In this document: piece after piece, positions 11,223 to 21,123 of the stretch
How positions within the stretch are numbered: position 1 is the stretch's first letter
Layout: every line of letters begins with the position of its first letter
Assembly (NCBI GenBank): GCA_029834535.1
Contig: JAQMWT010000416.1
Location: forward strand, 45,271 to 109,270
Direction: 5' to 3'
Length of the DNA stretch: 64,000 nt
Source: Chrysophaeum taylorii
Taxonomy: Eukaryota; Sar; Pelagophyceae; Pelagomonadales; Pelagomonadaceae
Made by a program: the position numbers and the translations under genes
Notes under the pieces: model-generated
The model's database searches: none
Told to the model about the DNA's origin: nothing
The model's input: only the letters and a program-made list of their open reading frames with translations

Positions 11223-12112
11223 CGGCGCCGGAGGAAGTACTTTAGGACTGCAACGAGCGAATGAGTTGTGCGGGACGTCGTTTCGAGTCGTCCTTGCTCT
11301 TGACTCTTCAACAGCTGCCAACAAGATTAACCAGAAGAATTTTCTGAAGATACCTGTGGTTCAGCACACTCTCTGCGGACGATATGACTCGACCCTCCGA
11401 TTGATCAAGGCTTATTTGCCTGAAGCGGAATGGTCATCGTCGATGTGTATGGCGTCTCCACCCTGCGTTCATTCAGCACTCTGCGACTTGACTTCCAGAG
11501 ATGTTGGCAGGGGAGTTACGGCCACTAGTTGGACGATGAAGCTGTGCAAAATGGCTGGCTTCATGATGTGGCTGATTGAACAGGAGGCGTCCATTATTTC
11601 TTATATAGCGCGTTTACACCCTTACGTGTACGTCGTCAATTTTCATGATATCACGCCCACTTTGATGAGCTCTCGCGTGCGATTGTTGGTTTTCAGTCAC
11701 CCACTGCACTTGCAAGAGGCTCCGAAGACATGTGCGAATATGCAACAAGTTTGCTGCAGCTTTAGGTTACGCTCATGAACGCCACCTGCTCCAGCTGAAT
11801 AATCTCGGCTCGTCCCAAGAAGCAACAGATACGGCTTACACCGTTACGCGAGTTCCTCTTCGTTTGGGACCGCATCGCTCGGACACTCAGCTTTTGACTC
11901 TCGAGATGACGGCCGAGTTGCTCACGATGCCGCTGGGCCATGATTGGGCTAGCTTGTCTAAGACAGATTCGTTCAAACATTTAGCGTCTGTCGTCCCTCC
12001 AGACACTCTTGCGATTTTAGCAGTCGATCTGCACAACTCCGTGACCAGACGTTCCCGCCAAAATGGCGAAGTCATGCCGACCGCGTTGAGCCCGACAGAT
12101 CGATCCTTTTAG
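11179..12112 (+). pseudogene. Gypsy A: C5 cytosine DNA methyltransferase domain
   Basis: Motifs of C5-methyltransferases appear in the correct order. Motif I, the SAM-binding loop, is LFSGAGGSTLGLQRAN (about 11215). Motif IV with the catalytic Cys is ASPPCVHSA (Cys codon 11464-11466). A motif VI-like Glu is LIEQEAS (about 11572). Motif VIII is SSRVRLLV (about 11670), motif IX is TQLLTLEMTAELLTMP (about 11887) and motif X is ASVVPPDTLAIL (about 11983). A short target-recognition stretch lies between VIII and IX. In known enzymes the Cys attacks C6 of cytosine and SAM donates the methyl group. A frameshift near 11745 separates motif VIII from IX, so this copy cannot make the whole domain. It sits between the post-protease domain and RT. 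Motif VI is EQE rather than ENV, which is unusual. Confidence 0.85.
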
Positions 12113-13510
12113 TAGTATTTGCGAATTTCCGACACCACCCTTCGTCACGTACAGACTCCAGTTAAATACGCGTACTCGTGTCGTTAAGTGGGTGTCAAAA
12201 GATGATCTCCAGGATCCCACTAAATGGGAACCGCCAGATGTCCCTATGCTTCCGCTTCCAACAGATGCGCCGGGGACGGCTCATGCTTTTTCTGCTGCCC
12301 CCCCCCCGACAATCGAGAGTGGACGTTCCGCCGGATCCTGAACCCGAACAGGAGCCGAACGTAAGGAGCGAGCCGAATGTGCGCGTCAAATGTGAAAAGA
12401 TCAATAAGAGCCACCCTGAGGTGAGGTTCAAATACGAAGAAAAGTTCGATGTGCCATGGAAGGATGCGCCGCGCGACGCGGACAGTGTACCGTTACCACA
12501 GACTCCGGAGCACGTCAAGGACAATGATGCGATGAAAGTCATAACTTCGACGAAGGAAGAAGTCGAAAAGGTTGTTCGAGAACTGGGACGACAACCCGCA
12601 TCTGGATGAGGATGCGAAGATGATGTTGAGCCACTGCGTGCAATACGCGTGGGCCTTTTTTGATCCGATTATGAGACCCGTGGACTCGCCACCGGTTTCT
12701 CTACGATTTAAAGACACAACCCCACGACCGATCAAGATGACGCCTTATAGGTTGACGCCAGCAAAGCTCGAGTGTCTCAGAAAGCAGATCACTGAGTGGT
12801 GTCGCGATGGAGTCATCCGACCGGCGAACTTTCCGTGGGGATTCCCTGTACTGATACTGCCTAAGAAGGGAGCAGAGGCTGGGACGTCGAATGCTTTTCG
12901 TGCTGCTGTTGACTTGCGTCGGCTCAATGATCAGCTGGTCAACGACAGTTGGCCGAATATTCGTCAAGGTGATGCTTTGGCTTTTCTTGCCATGCGCCGT
13001 TGGCGGACGTGCATTGATATTCGAAGGGGTTATCATAACCTACGTTTGGACGCCGCCGCTCAGGACGCCGTTACGATGGTTAGTCCACTTGGAGCCCATA
13101 GTTTCTTGCGCTTGCCTCTGGGAGTAAAAACAGCAGGAGCTCTCTTCTGTAAGCACATGGCTAGCGATTTGTCCTTATTGTCGACGATATTATGATGGGA
13201 TCGGATGAACTCCACCGACATTTACAAGTCTTGATGGAAGTGCTGTGCCATTTAGCGCAGCGAGGATATAGTGGACGAACTTCGAAGTTCCACCTCCTCA
13301 AGGATGAAATCGAGTTTTTGGGACACATTTCGACTCCGGAAGGCTTGAAGCCGAGTCCCAAGACGTTAGAAGCGTTGCAGCAGAAGCCGATTCCCGGTAC
13401 GTTGCCGAACACGTCCCCGAAGACCCAGATTCGATCTTTCATCGGTATGAGCAGCTATTGCCGCCGATATGTGAAGAGTTATTCGAAGATTGAGGAGCCG
13501 CTGAGGCGAT
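12113..13510 (+). pseudogene. Gypsy A: linker and reverse transcriptase
   Basis: After a linker rich in Pro/Glu/Lys, the Ty3/gypsy RT is readable: DGVIRPANFPWGFPVLILPK, then AAVDLRRLNDQL, then FLRLPLGVKTAGALFC, then the VDDI box at about 13182. Compared with E2 and B about 30 nt are missing just before the active site (near 13170), and the linker/RT boundary near 12585 has a small indel. The thumb/connection (SFIGMSSYCRRYVKSYSKI) follows in 13192-13510. The RT would copy element RNA into cDNA; this copy is inactive. Confidence 0.85.
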
Positions 13511-14036
13511 TGTGTCTTGAAGGCGTTAAGTTTGAGTGCACGCCTGAGTGCCAAAAGCCGTGGGACACGATCATCGAAGCTTTGGTGGACTCTCGCGGAG
13601 TTTATCATCCTGACTACGATCTTCTTTTTCAGATCCGCTCGGATGCTTCCAAGGATGGTCTGGGCGCGTATCTTTTTCAGCTCGTGGAAGTCAATGACGA
13701 AACCGGCAAGGTGACACGAGAGGAACGAGTAGTTGAGTATTGGAGCCGAGCTGTGCCGAAAGAGATGCGGAACTATGAGCCTCGCCGGCTAGAGCTACTG
13801 GCGGTTATTCTTTCTCTTGAGCATTTCCGCTCTTATATCGAAGGTCACAAGACGATCCTTGAATCGGATCTTCTCAACTGGACGTCTTTACGAAGCACTC
13901 GTCTGCGCAGTTGGCTCGATGGGCGATGCGGCTCGCCAATTTTGATCCTGAATTGGGTTACAAACCAGGGAAGTCGCCGGAAATGAGTATCCCTGACTGT
14001 CTCTCTCGCAATCCTATAGATCATGTCATCGAGACG
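13511..14036 (+). pseudogene. Gypsy A: RNase H domain
   Basis: Typical Ty3/gypsy RNase H (RT_RNaseH type) with IRSDASKDGLGAYLF, then the Glu in RRLELLAVILSLEHF, and a degraded ETDHRNLTF equivalent (ESDLLNWTS) near 13865. A small deletion there moves the frame; the remainder (ARWAMRLANFDPELGYKPGK) continues from 13911 up to DCLSRNPIDH. The degraded third motif shows that this copy is inactive. Confidence 0.8.
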
Positions 14037-15590
14037 GATGAGTATGGTGAACCCTTGAACCACGCGTATCTAGTGTGCCAAGAACTTCCTCGCCCTGTCT
14101 ATGATGAAGGAGTACCCTTACCTGGGTGCCATGTCATGCTGTCATTTGTTACGACTGAGTTACCTGTGGAGGAAGAAGAAGAGGATCTCGATGATCCGAT
14201 GCAATTGGTCACGTCTCATGCTACGAGACAACGTCAGATGCAACGTCTGCAGACCCAACCTAGTATTTTCCGTGATGCCGATGATTACCAAGAGTACATC
14301 GACAAGATTCCGGATAATTTGACTTTGGAAGAGATAGTCAAAGAGCAGATCACTGATGCTATTTGCGAGGACATTCGTTATCGCATGGCTCAGGGCCATT
14401 CTCTTCGTCGGTACGGAGCCAATTATCGCTATCAAGTGGTGAAAGGAGTTTTCTACCGTGCCGCACCTGACTTGCACCCGATGATAGTCGCACCCCGAAC
14501 TTTACGGACGCGCATCATCCGATTATACCATGACACACCTCTCAATGGTGGTCATATGGGTCGTCAAAGTACAGTGCAGTCGATACTTGAACTTTTTTTG
14601 GTGGCCCCACATGTCTAATGAGGTGGGTGCTTATATTGCTGGTTGCATAGTGTGCAAGAAAGCTCGTACGCCTGAACCAAAGAGAGCAGGTCTTCTTCAG
14701 CAACCGGTGTATGAAGGTGATTGCGCCGTCCTTTGTATGGGTTTGTTCGGACCTTTGCCCAGTGCTGGTCCCGAGACATATCTGATCATCTTTTTTGATC
14801 CATTTTCTCATTTCTTGATTCTTGACGTACTACACCACATATATATTGACTGCTGAGTCTATCCTCGAGTCTTTTGTCGTCTTCTGTCGCGATTATATTA
14901 TTCAAAGGTTATCTACCTCAGAGGATTCGTACCGACAATGGGAAAGAGTTCGTCAACAAGTTGATGGAAGAGTTTTGTCATCTCTTCAATGTTCGGTGTA
15001 GTACCACGATTCCGCATCATGCCCAGGCTAATCCTGCGGAAAGGGTCAAGCGCTTTATCAAGGCTTTCCTCCGTGCGTGTCTTCAAAACCGCAAGATCAC
15101 GGACTGGCCCGAATTCGCGGAGTACATTGCTTTTTGCTACAATCGCAAGTTTATTCCGGGAACTCAGATTCCACCTTTCATGCTTCGTCTCAACCGGCAG
15201 CCTCTATTGCCAATTCGTCTCAACCGGCAGCCTCTATTGCCAACAGATTATACGACCATGGATCTTGATGTCCGCCGCCTGCCGAAAACTCGCTCCGATG
15301 TTGTGGCAGAGACTCGCGAGAGGCTGAAATTCTATACCGCTACGGTGAACGAAGCTCGCGAGAAGGCTCTTCGTAAACAACGTCTCGCTTACAATGCGGA
15401 CCATGTCGATGTGGAGTATGAAGAAGGTTCACATGTTCTGCTCTACATCCCTTTCCTTCAGAACAAGCTTCGACCGGAATGGCGCGGTCCATTCGTTATT
15501 TTGGAGCGCTTGTCTCCGGTCACTTACAGGATTGAGCCTCTTGATTCTCCTCCTGAACGCCCCTGTGATGGTTTCTCCAGTGGTCGATCG
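14037..15590 (+). pseudogene. Gypsy A: integrase
   Basis: A His-His-Cys-Cys zinc region is visible (YHDTPLNGGHMGRQ and CIVCKKA). It is followed by the catalytic core with RTDNGKEF and NPAERVKRF as second Asp and Glu. The first Asp position reads MGLFGPL, where B has MDLFGPL, so it is mutated. The core is also frame-broken at about 14600 and 14850. A GPF/Y-type module follows (WRGPFVILERLSPVTY, about 15480). A 30-bp tandem duplication at 15186-15243 repeats LNRQPLLP. Integrase inserts cDNA into the genome; this copy is inactive. Confidence 0.85.
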
Positions 15591-16048
15591 AGCTATGCCC
15601 AAACCCAAGGAGACCTTTCGGGCGGTAAGTTCGTTGTCTTTCGGATTCCAGATAACAAACGGTCCGATTGGCGAAAGAAGATTTACGTTGCTGAAGTTTA
15701 TGAGTCCTATGATTTTGTGAATGATCGAGTCGCTCTGCATTTTTATGCTGATCTTGGTCCCCATGACAAGGTTTCTTATTACAAGCCTAGCTCACATCTC
15801 TCTACTCGCAAGCTTAAGCCGGAATATTAGGACGTGGACGGTGCCAGTTTCACCGACAAGTCCAAGGTCAACAACAGTACCACTCCTTGTGTCACCGACT
15901 TCGCCCTGCATGAGATCGATGTGTTGATTCCTAAGTTCACTTTGCATAGTGGACGCGTTCCCGAGCCTGTTGTTGAACGTGTCTACAAGAAGATTCGTTC
16001 CCGAGATGCTCATTCAGCCAAGGCCCGTGATTCTCGCCGGACTCGCTG
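15591..16048 (+). pseudogene. Gypsy A: conserved C-terminal domain after GPF/Y module
   Basis: About 130 residues downstream of the GPF/Y module are conserved in A, B and E2, and the last third also in E3. Landmarks are RKKIYVAEVYE, RVALHFYADLGPHDKVSYYKP and HEIDVLIPKFTLHSGRVPEP. It is not a recognisable chromodomain (no aromatic cage pattern). Here a TAG at 15828-15830 interrupts it. Its position suggests a targeting or chromatin-binding role, but that is only inference. Confidence 0.6.
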
Positions 16049-16079
16049 AGGGCAGCTCGTATTCTCACCAGGGGAGTCC

Positions 16080-16402
16080 TGTGGCGGCAACTCCTGACCG
16101 CTAAGGCTTACCCTCCCTTCTCGAGGCTTGATACCCGTTCAACGGGACGCCTTTTCCTACTTTCCTAGTGACATCATACCTCTCCCTCATGAGAAGCGTA
16201 TCTTGCAGCATTCTTGTAGCATTTTTGCTATCATATACCATCTCTCCATCTTGTTGAGAGGCTTGGTGAGCGTGAGCAAGGTGTGTGGCGAGCATGTCCG
16301 ACCCCGAGTCCGTGTTTTCCTCGTCCAGTGAGGTCTAGGACGAGTCGGTGAGTACCCCCTTTGTCACCCGGGGGTCGGGAGAGGTTTCTTTCTGTGCCGC
16401 CA
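16080..16402 (+). repeat. Gypsy A 3' LTR
   Basis: Begins TGTGGCGGCAACTCC and ends TGTGCCGCCA. It is preceded by a purine-rich CAGGGGAG tract that fits a polypurine tract. It matches the E2 LTRs (38079-40898 split, and 58762-59078) over its length. About 323 bp. The element's 5' LTR is missing because of the 10410 truncation. Confidence 0.85.
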
Positions 16403-16670
16403 TAGGTGTCGTGAGGATCGCGAAGGAGGCTTCTTGGGCGGAAAGATGAGATTTTGCTTGGGCGAGGTCAGATTTGGTTTCGTCGTGAGCGCGGGCTTCA
16501 GCGTCAAGGCGGGCGTTGGCGCGGGCGAGTGCGGTTTGGGTTGCGATCACGGCGTCGTATAGAACTTCGGGGTTCATAGAGGAGGGAGGAAGGGTGGTGT
16601 TGTCGGAGAAGTTGCCAGGGCCGTCACAACCATACGTGGCGTAGTTGCGCGGTGACCCCCCCCACCACAC
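16403..16670 (-). pseudogene. Gag-like fragment with ATYGCDGPG motif
   Basis: The minus-strand frame reads NYATYGCDGPGNFSDN, then a coiled-coil stretch (ALARANARLDAEARAHDE). It matches 36787-38019 up to LDAEAR, then differs. The sequence is cut by the gypsy A LTR at 16402. It is bounded on the right by a C/G homopolymer run and foldback module H4. Remnant of the same family as 4756-8369. Confidence 0.6.
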
Positions 16671-16710
16671 CCCCCCCCCTCTCTATATCGCTAACACGCC
16701 CAAGAAGCCC

Positions 16711-16810
16711 GTCACCTGACACTGTCAAGTGCTGTCCATGCGTCGAAGGAGACAGGACGCACAGAGGACAAGCACTTCTACCACTGCGACAAGGATTCCG
16801 CCCAGGTGAC
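16711..16810 (-). repeat. Foldback module H4
   Basis: A 100-nt unit begins GTCACCTG and ends CAGGTGAC, with an inner GCGTC/GACGC pairing. It is nearly identical to the modules at 30375, 31258 and 32101 and related to that at 59213. Orientation is inverted relative to 30375. A C-rich homopolymer follows on the left. Confidence 0.75.
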
Positions 16811-17040
16811 ATCAAATTTTCTGTCTCTAGTCTGGCCGGCCTCGAGAAAGTGGCCGATTTTCTTGAACCACGTCGCAAAGTCGACGCGTGTCGACGGGTT
16901 GAGGTGGGCCGGCTCGCTCTTGGGATTATGATTTACGTACCCAGGGATTAAAAATCATGTTGATGGAATCGACAGCTACGAATCGAAGATCCGACGACCG
17001 TCCGACGACCGTCCGACCACTATATAATATATTAAATAGT
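16811..17040. other. Non-coding flank with copia-LTR-like start
   Basis: No gene. The segment TGGAATCGACAGCTACGAATCG (from about 16965) closely matches the end sequence at 59734 of the minus-strand copia at the window end. It may be a relic LTR edge of that lineage. The last 5 bases (ATAGT, 17036-17040) are the target duplication of the copia that follows. Confidence 0.45.
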
Positions 17041-17136
17041 TGTTACGACTGGAATGAGGCGTTAGACTAGCGATAAGAGAATGACGTAGGGATACTGGAT
17101 ACGTGGTGCAGGGGTAAGTGTCATAGCTTCCTCACA
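17041..17136 (-). repeat. Copia-1 3' LTR
   Basis: Direct partner of 20997-21092; TG...CA ends in either strand. Next to it inside the element are two copies of a pyrimidine-rich unit (in coding sense, CTTACCCC then T/C-rich, then CCAGCACCTG), so a normal purine-rich polypurine tract is not seen. Confidence 0.9.
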
Positions 17137-17319
17137 CAGGTGCTGGAAAAGAAAGAAAAGGAAAAAGGGGTAAGTGAGGTCCTCACACAGGTGCTGGAAA
17201 AAGAAAAAGGAAGAAAAGGAAAAAGGGGTAAGTGAGACGCTCACAGAGGAGAAGCTTTGAGGTAGACGTCAATAGAGGCATTGTGGCAAGAAAGAAACAA
17301 CAGAGATCAGGGGGGAAGA

Positions 17320-18801
17320 TCACGAAGTGAGGTAAAGAGCACGAAGCCGGAGGAAGGAAGGAGCTTCCGTACTGCGGGTGAAATTATCGCTAAGATTGTG
17401 AAGGCGGGGAATGTGTTGGAGATCAATGATGTGGTTGCGATGATATTCGGCGGTACTGTAAAAGCGAATGTCAATATGGCGGGTGCGCCGTGTGAGACAT
17501 TGGAGACGGACTTGAGTAACGGTGGTGCTATTATCGACATACATTGGGACCGTGTGACGAGGGAGATCAAAGTCATCAAAAAGTTTGAGAAGCCAAGAGA
17601 GCTCAGCAGTAGCAGCGTAAAGAGCGAGCAATTCAGCTTCAAAAGAAGAGCGAGCAAGTAAGTACTGCGAGCGGGAGCAGTAGGCTATCATAGAGCCAGC
17701 AAGGAGAAAACAAAAACCAGTTGTAGAGTGGCGGTCATCAGGGTCGTCGGCCCAGCTGGAGTCGGAATAACCACAGAGACGAAGGGTAGAATCGCGACCA
17801 AGAATAAGGGCAAGATCCGGAGAACCGTTGAGATAACGCAGAGTGTGGGATAAAGCGTGCCGGTGGGGTTTACCAGGATTGTGGGGAAAACGCGCACACT
17901 GATTGACGGACCAAGTGATATCAGGGCGAGTCATGATGGAGATGAAGAGGACACAGCCAACAATACGGCGAAAAGGGATGCGCGCCATGAAGATGTGATC
18001 TGGAGAACCAGGAGCAGGACAATCTGCCGCAGAAAGATGAAGACCTTTGGGAGCGGGAGTCAGTTCAGGTTTACTGTTGATGAAGCGATGTTCGGTAAGG
18101 ATTTCACGGATAGCATGGGATTGGTCAAGAGTGAGGGTTCTGCGAGGGCGATCACGCGTAATGCGAAGACCAACGTAAGAGGTGAGATCAAGCTCATTGA
18201 CGTCAGTGAAAGTGCGGAAACGGAGGAAAAAGTCTTGGTAATGGACAATGCAATGACGAGGGTGCGCCACAAGAAGATCATCAACGACAAGAACGAGACG
18301 TAGGACAACGGTAGAATTGAGCACGAGCTTGTAATGGCAAGTGTCACCAGATCCGCGGACGAAGCCACAATCAGTGAGAAGGAAGCGTTCCAAATAAAGC
18401 CACCAATTGCGACAAGCTTGTTTGCAACCATACCAAGAGCGACGGTGCTTGTAAACGATTTTGGAACCATCGGTGGGTTGGCGAGGAGCATAGCCTTCGG
18501 GTGGCCAGACATAGATGTCTTCGTCAATGGGAGCTTGGATAAAAGCGGAGCTGACATCCAACTTGTGCAAATCCCAGTCATGAACAGCGACAAAGGTTAG
18601 AAAGAAACGGATCGTGACGATGTTGGCAACCGGTGAGTAGGTGTCATGATAATCAATGCCGTGAACCTGGGTGTAACCGCGGACGACGAGGCGAACCTTG
18701 TATGATTTGAAGCGGCCAGAGTCATACTTCTTGCGGAGGATCCACTTGAGGGTACAAATGTTGCCAGAAAAGTCGAATGAAGGCGAACAACATCCCAGCA
18801 A
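17320..18801 (-). pseudogene. Copia-1 RT and RNase H
   Basis: A 493-codon uninterrupted minus-strand frame. It starts in the RT N-terminal region (CTLKWILRKKYDSGRFKSYK, GYTQVHGIDYHDTYSPVA). It continues with the first catalytic Asp in KLDVSSAFIQAPID, the RRSWYGCKQACRNWW block and the VVDD box, where most copia RTs have YVDD. RNase H follows with YSDSSWADD, FEAELLALYAA and MYVDNSTTV. The frame begins just after a frameshift that separates it from 18597-19055. RT and RNase H look intact, so the defect is upstream. It would act on cDNA synthesis inside virus-like particles. Confidence 0.9.
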
Positions 18802-19055
18802 CCAAGCTGACCAAGGGAGCTATACTCTTTGGCGATGGCTGGCAACCAGCCAGGACGCTCAGGATTGGTCTGAGCTAAAGCTTCACGTAAATGGGTGGAA
18901 GTAATGGTAGTTTCGTCAATGTATGAATACTGAGAGGTTTCTTCGGAAGCAGAGTAATAAACATGTGCATGGGGATCAACAAGGGTGTTAGCTAAACAAA
19001 GGGGAAGGAAGACATAATGAACTAACAAACGAAAGCTAACATAAGAGACATACAA
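18597..19055 (-). pseudogene. Copia-1 integrase-RT junction segment
   Basis: Contains the conserved start of copia RT (NPERPGWLPAIAKEYSSLGQ, then GCWDVVRL). After that the frame is lost near 18790, and RT continues in the frame that ends at 17320. It is preceded by a Ser/Leu-rich stretch that links to the integrase C-terminus. One small indel separates it from the downstream RT frame. Confidence 0.8.
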
Positions 19056-19711
19056 AGAGTTACAGGAGGAAACAGAAGCGACAGAGGAAACAGAATCGAC
19101 ATTGTGACAGGATGAAACAGAATCGCCCGTATAAAAGTTTGTTGGTTGTTGAACGCGCGTTGGTCGACTTTGCGCGGTCGGCCCCGTCTGGCTCGACGTA
19201 ATGGTGCACGTTTCGTATTGTCCGGTAACATTTGTGTATTGTCCAGTGACGGTTGAGATTTTGTTTCAGGGGTGATCAGTCCCGATAAGGCCGGCTCCTG
19301 AGCATCAAAAACAGAAGACAAGGGCGCAACAGCGGAAGATAAACGAGGGTCGTAATAAAATAAGTCAGGAAAACGAGAATCCACAAGAGACGGAGGAAGG
19401 GGTTGAGAGGACAGAGACTTACGCAGAGCAAAATTTTCGTCAAAAACAACATCAATCGAGGTGTGGATGACAGGACCTGTGGGGCGTTGAAGCAATATGC
19501 GATATCCAGGGCCTGCAGAGGGATACCCAATGAAGATACCGGTTATAGCTTTGGTAGGCCATTTGTCGCCAGTAAGAATTGCAGCAGGACAGCCCCAAAC
19601 ACGAAGAAAATCAACACGGGGGAGAGTTTCATGTAGCATTTCATATGGCGTCATATATCCAGGATTAGAGGCATTTGGCATACGCTCAGAGATGAAGTCA
19701 GCCGTTTCCAT
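19022..19711 (-). pseudogene. Copia-1 integrase C-terminal part
   Basis: Begins at the end of the integrase core. Conserved landmarks are MTPYEMLHETLPRVDFLRVWG, shown here in part, and IGYPSAGPGYRILL, followed by VVFDENF. The catalytic DDE residues that should lie upstream are absent, because Gag sequence ends immediately before (about 19760). The tail contains a basic stretch RRARRGRPRK. Non-functional integrase. Confidence 0.85.
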
Positions 19712-19759
19712 GGCCCAACGCCAAAAATGGGTATGCGGGAACGCGACATGGATACCATG

Positions 19760-20919
19760 AGGGGCGGAAAGAGTGGGTGCAGGAGAAGGAAGACAGCGGT
19801 TGAAGGCGGGACAGAGGGTGTGGTGGAGGGTGGCAACGCAAGGAGCGGCGGAGAGGATTGAGATGGAGGCAAGAGTGGAATGGGGGCGGAAAGATGATTG
19901 TGGTAGAAGGGTGGATGGGGTCGAGGTGGGTATTGGGGAGTTGACCGACGTGGGTATTGATATTGATGCCGAGGGCGGGCGGTGGCTTGTGAGAGCAAAT
20001 AGCGCTGGCGCTTATGACAATCTTTCTGGTGATGGCCAGGAATACCACAAAAGTGACAAAGATCAGTATGGCGTGGGCGCTTGCCATGGAAACCACGGGA
20101 AAATGAAGATGAAGGTCGGTTACGGAAAGATGTTCGAAAAGATGGGCGAGGGCTAGAACGTTGTTGGGAGCGCAAAGCATTGAAGCGATGAAGGTATTTA
20201 TCAGAAGGATGGTTGGGACGACCGTAAAAGTTGGAACGTTCACGATGACGGGGACTTTCACGGAACGTAGCATGGACAAGCGCAGACTTGGTCTGAAGAT
20301 AATCAAAAACTTTACTGTGGAGGCGATCAACGAAACCATCATATGTGCGCAGTTTAGGATCAAGTGCGATGAGATCCTTAGACAAGATCGAGTCGGGGAT
20401 TTTCGTCTGAAGCAATTGCAATGCAAGTGTGTCAGGGAAATCTTGATGATGCCGAGCAACTTGAACACCGGTGATGAACTTGTTAAGAAAAGACTCAAGT
20501 TCATCGATATTGTTGCACACCAAGGAATGCAGTGAAGCAATTGCAGACTGAGCGACACGATCTCCATGGCCCATGTAAACATCAGTAATGCGCTTGTAAA
20601 GCCGCGTGAAGTTCATATCGCGGTTTTCACGGATATCCGCACGATCAGTATCATGCATTGGTAGTGCCATGAACAGTGCACTGTACCAGCGTTGCTGCTT
20701 AAGACCAAATTCTTCTTCAGAGCAGCCAGAGGCGGAAATGCTATTCCAAGTGTCAGTGGTCAAGATAATGCGATCACCGGTGGAAATGATCATGTTTGCC
20801 AGGCGCCGGGTCCATTGGTGGAAAAGATGTCGCTCACCACTGAAGGCATCGAGTTTTTGCGAAAGCTTGCTATCTTTAATTTCGATCGAGGACATGATAA
20901 ACGATAACGAACCGAACAC
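19760..20919 (-). pseudogene. Copia-1 Gag
   Basis: The frame starts near 20919 (or at the internal Met of MSSIEIKDSKLSQKLDAFSG) and encodes a copia-type capsid (QWTRRLANMIISTGDRI, FLNKFITGVQVARHH). An Arg/Ser-rich region follows, then one CCHC zinc knuckle CHFCGIPGHHQKDC (20017-20058), then a Pro-rich tail. The protease that should follow is deleted. Gag packages element RNA in cytoplasmic particles. The capsid and knuckle appear uninterrupted. Confidence 0.88.
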
Positions 20920-20996
20920 GTAGCAATGAACTGAAGCCGAGGAGGTGTCGCCACGAAGTCAAGCAGAGGCTCGACCGTGGAGAACACCTGCTGCCA

Positions 20997-21092
20997 TGTT
21001 ACGACTGGAATGAGGCGTTAGACTAGCGATAAGAGAATGACGTAGGGATATTGGATACGTGGTGCAGGGATAAGTGTCATAGCTTCCTCACA
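20997..21092 (-). repeat. Copia-1 5' LTR
   Basis: Partner of 17041-17136, with two mismatches. The target duplication ATAGT follows at 21093-21097. At 96 bp it is unusually short for a copia LTR; three other copies in the window share the length. Confidence 0.9.
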
Positions 21093-21123
21093 ATAGTCAT
21101 GTTAGGTTGAAGCTTTAGATATC

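Larger units (their letters stand above)
17041..21092 (-). mobile_element. Copia-1 element, complete ends, internally deleted
   Basis: Two 96-bp direct repeats (17041-17136 and 20997-21092) flank a minus-strand copia. The target duplication ATAGT is present on both sides (17036-17040, 21093-21097). The LTRs differ at two visible positions, implying a fairly young insertion. Just inside the 5' LTR a candidate primer binding site TGGCAGCAGGTG is read on the minus strand. Gag is joined directly to the integrase C-terminus, so protease and the integrase catalytic core are missing. This is a non-autonomous copy. Confidence 0.92.
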
